This document shows positions 1 to 11,200 of a stretch of DNA of 64,000 nt, in pieces. This stretch comes from Pseudocercospora fijiensis CIRAD86 (taxonomy: Eukaryota; Ascomycota; Dothideomycetes; Mycosphaerellales; Mycosphaerellaceae). The stretch is from contig NW_006921535.1 in the NCBI RefSeq assembly GCF_000340215.1, positions 575,874 through 639,873 of the forward strand, in the 5' to 3' direction. The translations under genes and the position numbers were made by a program. The notes beneath the pieces were generated by a model. The model made no database searches. It was not told where the DNA came from and worked only from the letters and a program-made list of their open reading frames with translations. The stretch's first letter is position 1. Each line of letters begins with the position of its first letter.

Positions 1-2
1 CG

Positions 3-3000
3 CTACTCGACCCCGAAGCTAATCTATAGGACCGTAATACCTCGCGCCGCATCGCTATCTTATTATAGTAGGGCGCTAGCGTTAACGGCTACGAGAGGGG
101 TAACTACGCTAGCTAGGCTACGTTTTTCGACCTGCTATAGTTCTATTAGTTTCTAGACGACAAGCTAGACGTCGTTTGGGACGGCTAGCGATACTACGTT
201 ATTGTCCCCGATCCCTAGTACGCTAAATTGTTCTACGATCTAATAGAGATCCCGGACTAGGTCCGTAACTATAATATCTACTACGCGATCCGGACGCTCG
301 CTAAACTCGACCTTACTCTAATATCTTATAAGGAGAACAGTATACCCTTCGCGGTACCCTATACTTAGACCGCGTTTTAACTTATAAGCGCCTTAGTTAG
401 CTACGGCTTCGCAAAGAACGCCCTAGATAAGCTATACGAGATCCTTACCGGTATACTAGACTAAGACGAGACCGAGCTAAACCTTATATCCGTATACGTA
501 TAGATTGCATAGATCGCAGTATATACGGTAGATAGACTAGAAGACGAAACGCTAGAGCAGGCCGACGAGCGCCTTAATTAGACTGCAAACTATTACAACT
601 TACTAGGCTAGTTCGAGGAGGAATAGAACGTTACCGTAGAAGCGATAGTCTAGTAGTAGATAGCCGCGATGCACGTAAAGGTATAAGAAAAGATTATTAT
701 ACTCGAGCCCGTCGACCTAGTTACGTTCGATAGTACTAAATTGCTAGACGCCTACCCTAAGCAACTTGCCGCCTCCGCGCGATTTTAGACGGAATGCCGC
801 TACTAGAAGGAGCGTACCCTAACTTTAGTATACGGCCCTACTAAGATCGTAGAAATAATTAAGCCTAATACCTAGTAGATAGATTACCGTAATAATTAAG
901 GATAGGTATAGGGCGACAAGGACCTTCCTTAGCGTTTCGAAGAAGCCGCAAATTAGTACTAATATGCCTCGGACGCTGTAGTAGTACGCGACGCTACCGC
1001 GCTTAACGCCGATACTAGCGCCGTAGAGTTAGCTACTAAGCGTTCTAAGGGAAAGGCGGCCCTACGCCCTAAGGGATTACCTATACTCTAGAGATATAAG
1101 AAGGAGCTTAAGGACCCTAACGACGCGACGTATTAGGACACTATTATAGCAGAAGAGTAGGAACTAAGAAAGATAATCGCAGGTAAAAAGTAGGGCGTAG
1201 AAAAGATAGACGTCGATAGCGAGAATATAGTAGAGAAAGAAGAGTAGGAAGCAGGAAAAGTAAGCGTAGATAGAAAATAGAACGTAGAAAAGAGGGACGT
1301 CGATAGCGAGAACGTAACGGAGAAAGAGCAGTAGAAGGGATAGAAATAGAAGGCTACGGGAAAGGATGTCGGTATAGGTAACGCTAGAGCTAAGGACGGC
1401 GATAGCCCCGCTCCGCTAGATAATAAAAGCAAGGACGAACTTTAGAGTAAGGCGATAGACGCTATCCTTATCCGCGCCGACGCCCTAATAACCGTACGCT
1501 AGGTCGTAGACGCCGTTTAGTTAGCCTTCCCGAACCTCTACGCTACTAAGAGCGCGGAAGACACTAAGGAATTCCTTAACGCCGATAGTGCCGACGTAGG
1601 CTTAGATCCGGACTTAATCCGCAATTCTAACTTAATCCGTAAACAAGACGGCAATAGTATATACGTCTATAAGCTTAGCACCTTTAGCTATAGAGCCGTA
1701 CTCTTACGCAATGCTAAGCCCGCCTTTAGTTCTATATATAGATACGATATTACTATATACCTAGTAGAGAATTCTACCGCTAGGGACTCCGCTCGAGACA
1801 AGGCAGCACCTCCGTAATAATACCCTACTAAGCAATAGTAAGGTAAGACGCAACCGACTACGCTAGGCAAGGCAAAACAGCGCGACGGAAGCAAGCAGAA
1901 CGACGAAGGCGAATAGAATAGCTCCGATAGAGACGATAACGACGACGCCCTACTAAAGCCTCGTCGTAAGTACCTCCCTATAGCTTCCCTCGATATTAGC
2001 TAAGAGGTACGCAATACGGTTACTACGTTAGGCGCACGTTAGCGCGCGGCAAGCTACGCCTTTACGGCAGCTATAGCGGCAATTATTAACGCTGTACGTA
2101 AGAACGACTTAGCCGTAAACCGCCTTATTTAGGTTAACGATACGGTACGCTATACCTATACCGTCTTAAACTCGGTACGAGAACTTAGCTTTACGAGACG
2201 CACCTATAAGGAAGATACTACGTAATAGCGATACGAGAACTTCCTAGTAGAGTATACCGATTCTCTAATAGGCTCTAACCTATATAGCTCGCTCGTAGCA
2301 ATATTTTATCGAGTATAGACTATAAATAAGGGCGATATAGAAGAGGGCGCCCTACTGCCTTTTATCGGATAGAACGCTACGCCGTAGCTATTACGCGAGG
2401 CAACCCCCGATATAGGTACTAGAGACGCTAGTCTATTACGCCGAGAGGAAGTTCTAGAAGAGACAGCTACGGACTTCGAGATTCTAGAAGAGCCTACGCG
2501 CGTTACGACTATCGAGATCCTAACCGCTACGCCGACGAGCGCCTAAATCGCTATACCGACAAGCGTACGTACTCCGATAGATAAGAAGGTTCGTCGAGGC
2601 GCTGCTAATATAGACGAGGATACCTATCTATAGCGCTCTAGAATACTATACTCTAACGTCGAGTAATAGCTCAAGTCTAGCTACTAGGCCGATACTACGG
2701 TACTAATCTATAACGTGTTAGGCTTTATTACGATCGATTGTATACCGCCTACGGGTACGCGACTCCTAGACGTTAAACTTAGTAATATATTTTAAATAAT
2801 CGACGACGCTACGATTACCTTAAAGGAGCTCGGCACCTAGCACACCTATATAGTAGAGGCGTACGGCTTCCCGCGTACTAAACGCAAGCTAATCGGCCCT
2901 CTATACCTATACTATACGGCAAGTACTAACGGTAAGCATAAGATCGCCTTAATCTATAGCCGATATATCCTTATAGGCAGTATAGTTTTCCGGCGTAAGG

Positions 3001-4110
3001 CAGCGTACTAAGTCTAGCTTACCTCTATCGATAACGCCCTAGATTAGGCGATAATCTCGTAGGTCCTAATAGACATCCCCGGCGAGACGGAGCCGCTAAT
3101 AGCCGCGCGCGACTAGTAGAAGCGATAGAAGAAATACCGCGAGGACCTAGTATACCTACTCTACGGCAAGTAGCTAAAGACTATTACGGCCGGTTAGCTA
3201 ACCTTTAAGGAAGACTAGGTAGAGTAGCCGATAGAGACTAATATCGTCGCGGCACCGGACTACGTCCTAGAGAATATAAAAGCAGCCCTTAATCGTAAGG
3301 CAGCCGCCGATATTATAGACGTAGCCCTCGACTACTTCCTTCGTACTACGCACCTCTAACTATAAATAGGCCGTATACTACAAAAGGATCGAGACTAGAC
3401 GCTAAGATCGGCCTATAAGAAGGACACGACGCTACGCCTAAACGACATCCTATACGACTACGATAAGGAAGACAACTACCTAATCTCCCTCTATCGAGGA
3501 CTAGGACTAAAAGGCATCGCTAGACGTTACAAAGCGCTTATACCCTAATAGTAGGCCGACCTATACTTGTATATACTAGACGAGCTCGCCGCTATAGTAA
3601 AAGCTAAGATACACGTTAGCACCGCAGCGATAGACGAGCCCGGCTAGCCGCTATAGAAGACTCGCGCCCTACCGACTTAGGCACCGGCACTATAGGTACT
3701 AGTACCGCAACTACCGACGCTAGGTTAGTTACGCCGCAAGTCTAAGTACGTAGCTATACCCGAAGACAAGCTCGCCTTACCGGTAAAGCTACCTACTCTA
3801 TAGGTGCTAAGCGAGCCTAAGGCCCTCTCGCCGCTAAAGATTACTACCTAGCGCCTAGCTACGCGCGCGTCTGCGCGCGCTATTACGGCAGGCCCTTCCG
3901 ACAGTCTAGCTATACGCGCGTCTACGCGTACGTCTACGTATACCTTAAACTCTCTAGCTACGCGTACGTTAACTAAGCGTAAGGCAGCCGACGGCGATTC
4001 GTCTATAAAGAAAAAGATATAGAAACTATAGAGCTTTACGGAGGGCAAGGCAACTAAGGCTAAGGCTACTAGCTCTAAGACGGAACCGGAATTAATTAAC
4101 TCTAATAAGT
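3..4110 (+). pseudogene. large unrecognised RIP-inactivated ORF, 5' end outside window
   Basis: Reading in one frame from base 3 I can follow about 1,370 codons without any frameshift; the only interruptions are TAG and TAA. The protein would be rich in Asp, Glu, Lys and aromatic residues. It has an acidic/basic low-complexity stretch at about 1,100-1,440 (D-V-D-S-E-N and E-K-E-E type repeats) and a basic C-terminal region from about 3,850. I see no reverse transcriptase, integrase, DDE, helicase or BED motif and do not recognise the family. It converges on a minus-strand hAT transposase with little or no spacer, so it could be an accessory gene of the same DNA transposon or an unrelated repeated gene hit by RIP. 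The end is approximate: the frame stays readable to about 4,340, but from 4,150 the minus strand reads better as hAT. Confidence 0.5.
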
Positions 4111-4149
4111 AAGACTATAGCTAGTAGACGCGACATAATACGAATACAA

Positions 4150-6700
4150 GTGTATATAGTACGAATACGAGCGGTAAGGAAAACGAGCAGAAGCGGAAGG
4201 AGTATATAAGAAGGGGTTTAGCTAATATAGTACGCTAGCCTTCGTTCTATCGGACAGAGGTACTATTACGGCAGGGACGGTACGCTAGCTAAGCCCGGTA
4301 TATACTTTCTGTAGAACCGTAGATACTTACCCTAATACTATACTATAGCTAACCTACTAATCGTCCCTCGTATAATAGAACTCTTCTTTATTTACTTTAG
4401 TAGTTACTTCCTCTTCTGCCTCTACTTCCTACCTACGAAATAGGTATAATGTCGGAGCCTTCTAAACCTTCTTTTTCTTTATAGGAGCTGCATTTAGACT
4501 AGTTTCTTTCCGACGCTCGTAGAACATCTTTTCTAGAACAGTCTAGTAATACTTCGGCTATACCTCGTCCGCCTTCTATTCCGGCCTCTGCTAGTATATA
4601 TCCTTTTCTACCGGGTTAAGCAAGCACGTAACGCTATAGATATCCCCGAACGAGTTAAAGGTAGTACTATAATATTTATGCAACTTAGTATAGGAGGTGT
4701 CTATAGCTTTCGTTATAGCTACTTTCTAGGGAACGCTCTTCTTAGCTAGCTTAGCTACGGTTTCCTCGAGCTCGTTAAAGAGCTAGTTATAGTACGTAAA
4801 GACAAGGTAGATCGTCGGTCCTCGGGTTCTTCTAATCGTAGTAGTAACCTTCGCGTAATACTTACTAATATCGACGAGATACTCTGCTTAGCGCTATTCG
4901 GCGGCGGTAAGGCCGAGCTACTTAATACCCTCGGAACTCTAATAGATCTCGAGAGCGGTACGTAAAGTATATCCCCTCGTAACTATATAGAAAGTCGAAT
5001 CGAACCGGGTCTTAACGTCTTAGGTAAAACGGAGTAGGCGCTAAGGAGGCCGCTTTTACTATCGCTTATTCTATGCGATATTCTAGGTATCGGTTTTAGG
5101 GCGCTCGATTAGGTTCTTTTAAATAGCCTCGAATCGGTTATATCTCTATAAGCTCGAGTTCGTATATATTACTAGACGACGAAGCTAGAGAAAAAGAGTT
5201 AGAACTATACTAGGTTGCCGGCTATAGGTGCCGGCTACGGACAAAAGTTATACCTTATATAAAACGAGAGCGAGGCTCTCTACCTTATCCCGTCTTATTA
5301 CTGTAATAAGTTTCTCGACTTTCGACTTTGCTTTATCCTTATCTAGGATCTTCTATTAGTCGTCGTTTAATAGTACAATTTTAAGCGTCTTAAAGAGGGC
5401 TCGGATCGCGATTTAAACTATATAAGCGAGGTAGGGAAACTTCTATAGGGATGTAACTAGCAACGACGTCGGCTCCGATTCGTTAGGGCTAGGGCTATTA
5501 ATAGGCTCCTCTTTATCGTTATTATCGTACGTATTGTCGTACGTATCCGGAATCGTAGCGAGCTTAACATTCGGAAGATTAAGCTAGATTATAGACCTTG
5601 TAATCTCCTCTACGTACTCGACCCTATCGATATAATTAGTGATTTTAAAGACATATACGAGTGAATTGTATATACAACGCCTTATATAATGTTCGATTAT
5701 TACTAGCGTTGTCCGTAGTAATCGAGATCAGTTTCGTTATTACGCTAACCCTATCTATTGCCGTATAGACAAGCTTCGCTATATTCTTACTAGTATAGGA
5801 ACCTAGAATTTTAGGGAATCCGATTATAAGTTCCTAGAGTTTCCAATCCGAATTAATAAAGTATAGCATAATCGAGAGGAAGGAGGCTCTTATAGTCCGG
5901 CTTAACTAGCTATCGATAGTAATAGCTACTCGGCGAGTATTACGGAGGATCTCCCGAATGTCGTCTAACGCAGCCTCTTTATTCTTTTCGAATATAATAC
6001 GCTAGGTTGTTGCGCCGAGAAATAGGGGAGGGTAGTTTATAAGATATAGGTATATCTTCTATATAGACTCCCTTTCGTAGAAGTCTTCCGGAAGACCGTT
6101 TATAGCTAGCATTTCGTTTGCTAGTTACTTAAAGTCTTCGGGGGAGAAATTGGTAGCCTTTAATCCTAGAGCTTCCTTAAGCGTAGCCTATAATAATTAG
6201 CTAGACCTCTACGGTTGATTCAAGTAGCCGGAATCTGTAGCCGGAATCTGTAGCCGGTAGCTATAGCCGGTAGCTATAGCCGGCATTTTAGAAGACGTAC
6301 CTCTTTCTAGAACGCTATATCTATATTAACTCTCCTCTCTTTTTAAGATTCCCGATACCGTTTAGAATAGAGATAGTTCGTAGGCGATAAGTTCCTATCC
6401 CCTAGTTTCGGGTATTTTAAGATTAAACCGTAGAAGTTATAGACAATTACTAGTTAACCTTTAAGTCGAGAAGTCGTATAACGGTATAATGCCCCCTCTA
6501 TAAAGAACTTCTAGAATGTGTCCGTTCGCTCCTTACTCCCCTATCGTATCGAGTACTTCCGGAGTTTACACTCCTTCGAACGTAAGTATAAAGGGAACTA
6601 TATCTTATAGACCTATTGATTAAACTGCTCTATATACTCGGGTTTCTAAAGATACGCCTAGCTAGCCTTTTCGAAGATTTCCGGGTTAATACTCGATGTT
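4150..6700 (-). pseudogene. hAT-family transposase, RIP-inactivated
   Basis: On the minus strand, treating TAG/TAA as mutated Gln/Trp, the frame gives a recognisable hAT transposase. Around 5,960-5,690 it reads a catalytic-core stretch with A-I-T-I-D-S followed by T-T-D-N-A-S-N-N, as in hAT RNase-H-like cores. Around 4,800-4,600 it reads the typical L-F-N-E-L-E-E-T-V ... K-L-H-K-Y-Y segment and then S-V-T-C-L-L-N-P-V-E-K. Near 4,330-4,250 a weak V-Y-T-G-L-S ... V-P-L-S-D-R stretch fits the C-terminal dimerisation region. The N-terminal part continues to about 6,700, where the frame becomes ambiguous; I did not find a clear BED zinc finger. hAT enzymes cut and paste DNA transposons with 8-bp target duplications. 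Terminal inverted repeats were not identified, and one end probably lies outside the window. The enzyme cannot be functional as it stands. Confidence 0.8.
6225..6284. repeat. 13-bp tandem repeats inside the hAT frame
   Basis: Two exact copies of TAGCCGGAATCTG are followed by two copies of TAGCCGGTAGCTA and a partial fifth unit. On the minus strand they lie in the hAT reading frame, so they would add a short Ser/Tyr/Gly repeat to the protein. Related TAGCCGG words recur at 8,213-8,265 and in the array at 8,738-9,064, which links the segments as parts of one element. Confidence 0.8.
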
Positions 6701-7068
6701 CTTATATCTCCGAATAACCTTCTACTTAGACTCCGTAAAGGTAAGGACTAGGTAGTAGTACCCTATAATAAATTCCTACTACTAGGATTCGGAGAGGATA
6801 AATCTAGCCCTAATCGTCGTCTAGGACTCGATAGGCTCGAAGGTAAGTATACGACCTCCTCTCGACGTTGTCGCAATCTCGCTCGTATACTAGACTATTT
6901 CGACTATCGTCTCGTTATTACCCTTCCTAGTATAGCGCCTAGTATATATACAATGTCGGTCGGTATGTTTTAAGGTTTCGTATAGTAAGGTAAGGACTTA
7001 GGAGTAGTAGATATATACTAGTAGCTATAGGGAAACACCCTTTCTTTTATAGCATCGTATCGTTAGGA

Positions 7069-7202
7069 ACAGCTAGGTAGTAAATAGCTAGCTACCTTTT
7101 TTTTTGTTTCCTAGCTACCTAACTACTAGATTTTTTTTCCTAGCTACCCTAGCTAGCCTAACTACTAGAATTTCTTTCCTAGCTACCCTAACTACCTAAA
7201 TT
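7069..7202. repeat. imperfect CTAGCTACC / CTAACTACC repeats with T-runs
   Basis: Several degenerate copies of CCTAGCTACCYTAACTACT separated by runs of 7-9 T lie between the two minus-strand ORFs. The segment separates the hAT frame from the 7.2-8.65 kb ORF. No coding potential is visible here. It may be a noncoding spacer or subterminal repeat of the transposon; that is inference. Confidence 0.5.
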
Positions 7203-7239
7203 TTGCCTTCTATACGGCGGCTCTCTCCTACTAACGGAA

Positions 7240-8650
7240 CCGAGCTACTATACCTAACGAATCTAAGCTCGTTTTTAGTCTTAATCTATCCTCTTTCGGT
7301 ATAAGATACTCGATAAGCAAATGCTTAGGCCGAGTCTAACTACGAAACCTAAGACTAACTAATAGCTCTATTAACTAATCCTAATCCTCGAACTCCTTCC
7401 GCTTCTTAGTAAAGACCTTAAAGAGCGCTCGAGCTTCTTCGGGTACCTACGGAGTAGTCGAGATAAAGCCGTATCGCTAAAATAGGTAATCCTTCGGAGG
7501 CTTATATAGAGATTTAGAGAATTCTAACGCTAACCTATCCTACTAGCAGCTTAGATTCCGGATATAAGCCCTCTCTACCTTAGTAAAGATTTTATATAGT
7601 AGTAGTACTCTGCCTTCGAGAAACGCTTTCTATTTAACTATTAGTATCTACCGGCTACGAACGCCGGCTATATATACCGAGTATAGAATAATTACCTATA
7701 CCCCTTCCTCCTATAGTAATACTTCTACCGTCCCTAGATATCTAGCCCCGATCGCATTAATCGTAAGCTACTTTGCCTTTATAGACGTAAAGGCTTCGCT
7801 CTAATACTAATAAAGAAACTTCTACTCTATATCGAGGATATAAAGACGACTAGTCTCGATTCTAATCCTTACTAGCTTTTCGTAGTAGCTTTAACTATAA
7901 TTTTCTAGATTAATAGGACTTATACCTTAGCCCTTTACTAGTATCTCGTCTCTTTAACTATACTCGATCTACTCCTAGCGCTTATCGTCTATAGCGTTAG
8001 GCCCTAAGACTGTACCTGTTACTAGATCGACGTATAGTATCTCCTCGCTTTTTTTAGTTCCTTTATTCGTAGTATTAAGCTCTATCGCGGCATCCTAAAC
8101 TCTAGTATTGTTGTTCTCGGCTATCTAAATATCTCCGTTACTATCGGTCGTATCGATAGAGGTAGCGGCTATAGGTCTAAATACTATTAGTTAACGTATT
8201 AAAGAAAAATATGCCGGCTATAGCTACCGGCTACGGCTGCCGGCTATAGCTACTAGCTACGGCCGCTAGCTAGATTGACTTACGCTACTAGAACTTCACG
8301 CTCGAAAACTAGCCGTAATTCTTTCCTCCTCTTAGCCTTCTCTTAGGTTGTCTTCTTATTTTAACCTTTACTTTTTTTTATAGGCGCTAGCTATCGATAG
8401 AATGCCTTATTCCGCGCCTTTCTTCTCTTATCCTTAGCTCTTTTATCCTTATCTATCTTATCCTTTCTCTCGCGGTCTCGTACGGAATTCTTTTTCGTAG
8501 AGTACTCCTCTTTAGTCTTGCGCTTTTTAGTTAGACGCTTAGGCAAAATAAACTCGCGGTCTTTAGTTCTATCTTCCGTTTAGCGCGCGGCGCGCTTCTC
8601 TCTTGCTATTATAAGGGAAAGGGGCGGGGACGCAGCGTATAGTAGTTATT
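7240..8650 (-). pseudogene. unrecognised RIP-inactivated ORF beside the hAT transposase
   Basis: The minus strand from about 8,600 to 7,240 reads as coherent protein once TAG/TAA are taken as Gln/Trp. The first ~100 codons are very basic and charged (runs such as K-R-L-T-K-K-R-K-T-K and D-K-R-A-K-D-K-R-R-K-A), like a nuclear localisation or DNA-binding region. A globular-looking stretch of about 300 codons follows. The frame shifts by one near 8,190-8,230, at a second cluster of CCGGCTA words, so this may be two exons or one frameshifted gene. I do not recognise a family. The position upstream of, and in line with, the hAT transposase suggests an accessory protein of that transposon, but a separate element is equally possible. 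Confidence 0.4.
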
Positions 8651-8737
8651 ATCGGTATAGGTATAGAGGAAGAAGTTAAAAGTGTAAGAATATCGCGAAG
8701 CCCTAATTATTGCCGCCTACGTAACGTTATATAGGTA

Positions 8738-9064
8738 AGCTTTCGCAACTACGGCAACTACGCCCCGGCAATAGCAACTACGCCCTAGTAACGGCAACTA
8801 CGCCCTAGCAATAGCAACCACGCCCTAGCAACGGTAATAAAGCGTAGTAAATACAACCTAGTAACTATTATAGCCGGCAATCGTAGCCGGCAGTCGAATA
8901 AGAGTGTCCTTATAGCAAAACTACGCCCTAGCAATAGTAACTACGCCCTAGCAACGGCAACTACGCTCTAGCAACGGCAAAAGAGCGTAGTAAATGTAAT
9001 AGAGTTACTATTATAGCCGGCAATCGTAGCCGGCAGTCGAATAAGAGTGTCCTTATAGTAAAAC
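8738..9064. repeat. compound tandem array at the right edge of the hAT region
   Basis: Two levels are visible. A short unit close to GCAACTACGCCCTAGCAACG is repeated about four times at 8,750-8,835 and about three times at 8,920-8,980. A longer unit of about 81 bp, carrying CCGGCAATCGTAGCCGGCAG, occurs at 8,841-8,921 and again at 8,983-9,064, almost identical. Subterminal arrays of this kind are common near hAT ends, so this may mark the right end of the transposon that holds the hAT gene; the terminal repeat itself was not found. Confidence 0.7.
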
Positions 9065-9202
9065 TAATATAGTCTCTAGTTCAAACTAGGAATCTATATA
9101 GTTCGAAAAAACCAAACCGGAACTAGGGAGCTAGTTCGCCGCTAAGAAACTAAACTATATACGTTTAGTAGTTCGGAAACCGAACTACTACGGGGTCTAC
9201 CG

Positions 9203-11200
9203 ACAATGTTTATTCGTTTATATAGGAGCTAAAGCTTCTCCCTATACACCGTTAGGTTAGCTCGCTCTAGGTCGTAGAGGACACTATCGAGGTTCTAAAT
9301 GTATTCGAGAAAGAACCTACGGATACTAGGCTCTACTTCTTTATTATCGTACCTAGTTTTAGGGCCCTTAATGCCGATATCGTCGAGGAAAGGCATCGCT
9401 ATATAGGAGATATAGGCCGCGAGGACTTAGTTTATAATGCGAACGAACTAGGCTACGGAGTTAGTTGCCCCTTAGGGAAGGGTAGTTTGTCTATATAGCC
9501 TAAGAGGTGTCTCGAAACTAGTAAGGTCCCGGCTGTTAGGGTAGAGAGGAATTCAGTCGTAGCCCGAGAAAACGTTAACTAGTAAGGCTATAATACAGTT
9601 AGTAAAGGCTTCCGAGAACCTATTAGTCTCTAGAGGAAGGTTAGTATCTCTAATCGTAACCGTATTAAACTTTTGTATAGCGTTAATTAGGCGGTACTTC
9701 TTTAGTTCCCTAGGAGCTGTCTTCTTCTAAACTAGGAAGTATAGATTGCGATACGAGGCATAGGAAGGTTCTAAGGTGCTAGCCTTTATACGCTGTCGTA
9801 TTATGTCCTTAACTATACCTCGTAGGCTTAGGTTTAGCTTAAAACCTAGGTAGGCCTAAGGCTTATATTCGATCGTTCGGATCCTCTATAGAGGGGCAAC
9901 CTCCGGATTTATTCTGCCTAGGTAAGTAAAGTTATATACTAACACGGCCTCGCGATTATATAGAAGCTCGTATAGCAACTCTAGTTTACGATCCGAAAGC
10001 TCGATACTAGGTTTAATTTTCGCAAGCCTCTCCTCTATTAGCCTTAACCCCCTAGGGATAGTAGAGAACTTTTTAGTAATGTATTTCTAATCGTACGGAC
10101 TATCCCTAGGTAGTAGTATCGCCTCCTAATTAAGGCACTTTTATCGCTAGTTAGGATTTCCGCTAGGATTAGACCTATCGGTAATATATACGCTGCCCTT
10201 TATAGGCTTTATCTTATCGGCTACCCTCTTATATAGGGTGTGTATACTAATCGATTATAGAACCCGAGCTCTCTCTCTTTGTCGCTAGGCCTAGAGATTA
10301 GTGTAATAAAACAGCGCGTAAACCTCTTTAGAAGTTTCCTTAAGTCGATAGGTATATAACTAGTAGTCCTAATTTATAACGCCGGCGAAAACGTTAGATT
10401 CGTAATAACACCCCCGGGGTAGCATTAGACTCGCGCTCTAATTAGTTAGTTCGGGTAGACCCGCGTCCGGTAGTAATACCTCCGGCGACGATATATAAGA
10501 CAGTATTATTACCTTAAATCGTACTACAGGTATAGGTAGTCGTTATATTACACTCGCTATCGCTTCGAGCACTCGTCTTTTTAGTATAGAACCTAGAAAC
10601 TTACCTTAACGTACGGAGCGGCACACTTCTAGAAATAACCTATTTAAGCTATACTAACTTATAGCGCAGATTGCCGGTCTTACAACCGCGCCGTAGCGTT
10701 TCCCGAAGACCGTCTAGAAGTAGCAAGGATATCCTCGTAGGACTTGTAGCTAGTATTGCCGACATAACTAGTAAATACGACTTAGTTGCCCTTCTAGTTA
10801 GTAATAGTTCCCTCTTAGGAGCTATCGTCGCAGTTACGCTAAACACCTCGGGTTATACGAGACTGTAGTCGACCTAGAATAATTAGCGTGTTTAGGTCGG
10901 CGGCAATCTAGAAGGTAAAGGAAAAGCATATACCGAAGGCGTCTACTATAACATTATAGCAAGCACCTACTAGCGTAACCTCCCTATTTACTCCCTATAT
11001 ACCGAGGGAAATGTCTCTGTTTATTAGCAGCCTAAGTTGTTTAGCCTAACGCTTACTTATAATAAGTAACTCCGAACTATTATTAAGCATTGCTAGTATC
11101 TATTAACTATAGCTCCCGATAGTAACTTAAATATAGATAGCGGGAACGACGGCGAAGGAATAGGTAACTACGGAAAGGTCTATATTATTAGGGATAGAAT
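9203..11200 (-). pseudogene. element C pol fragment: protease and reverse transcriptase
   Basis: Near 11,130-11,050 the minus strand encodes an aspartic-protease-like segment, L-N-N-S-S-E, where the family would have D-x-G; both changes fit RIP (G to A). Near 9,760-9,208 it encodes Ty3/Gypsy RT: Y-R-L-I-N-A, F-S-G-Y-D-Q, L-P-Q-G-A-T-N-S-V and the catalytic box written F-L-D-D. The frame ends about 30 residues after the F-L-D-D box, where homology to element D stops. The palindromic motif at 10,403-10,427 is read in frame as Q-C-Y-P-G-G-V. Confidence 0.8.

Noticed and set aside
8738..9064. CRISPR-like array
   Set aside because: Units are contiguous or irregularly spaced without unique spacers, and the context is a fungal nuclear transposon.
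10671..10868. 65-aa plus-strand and minus-strand ORFs in element C
   Set aside because: Short open stretches between RIP stops; the protease-RT frame of the element explains the region.
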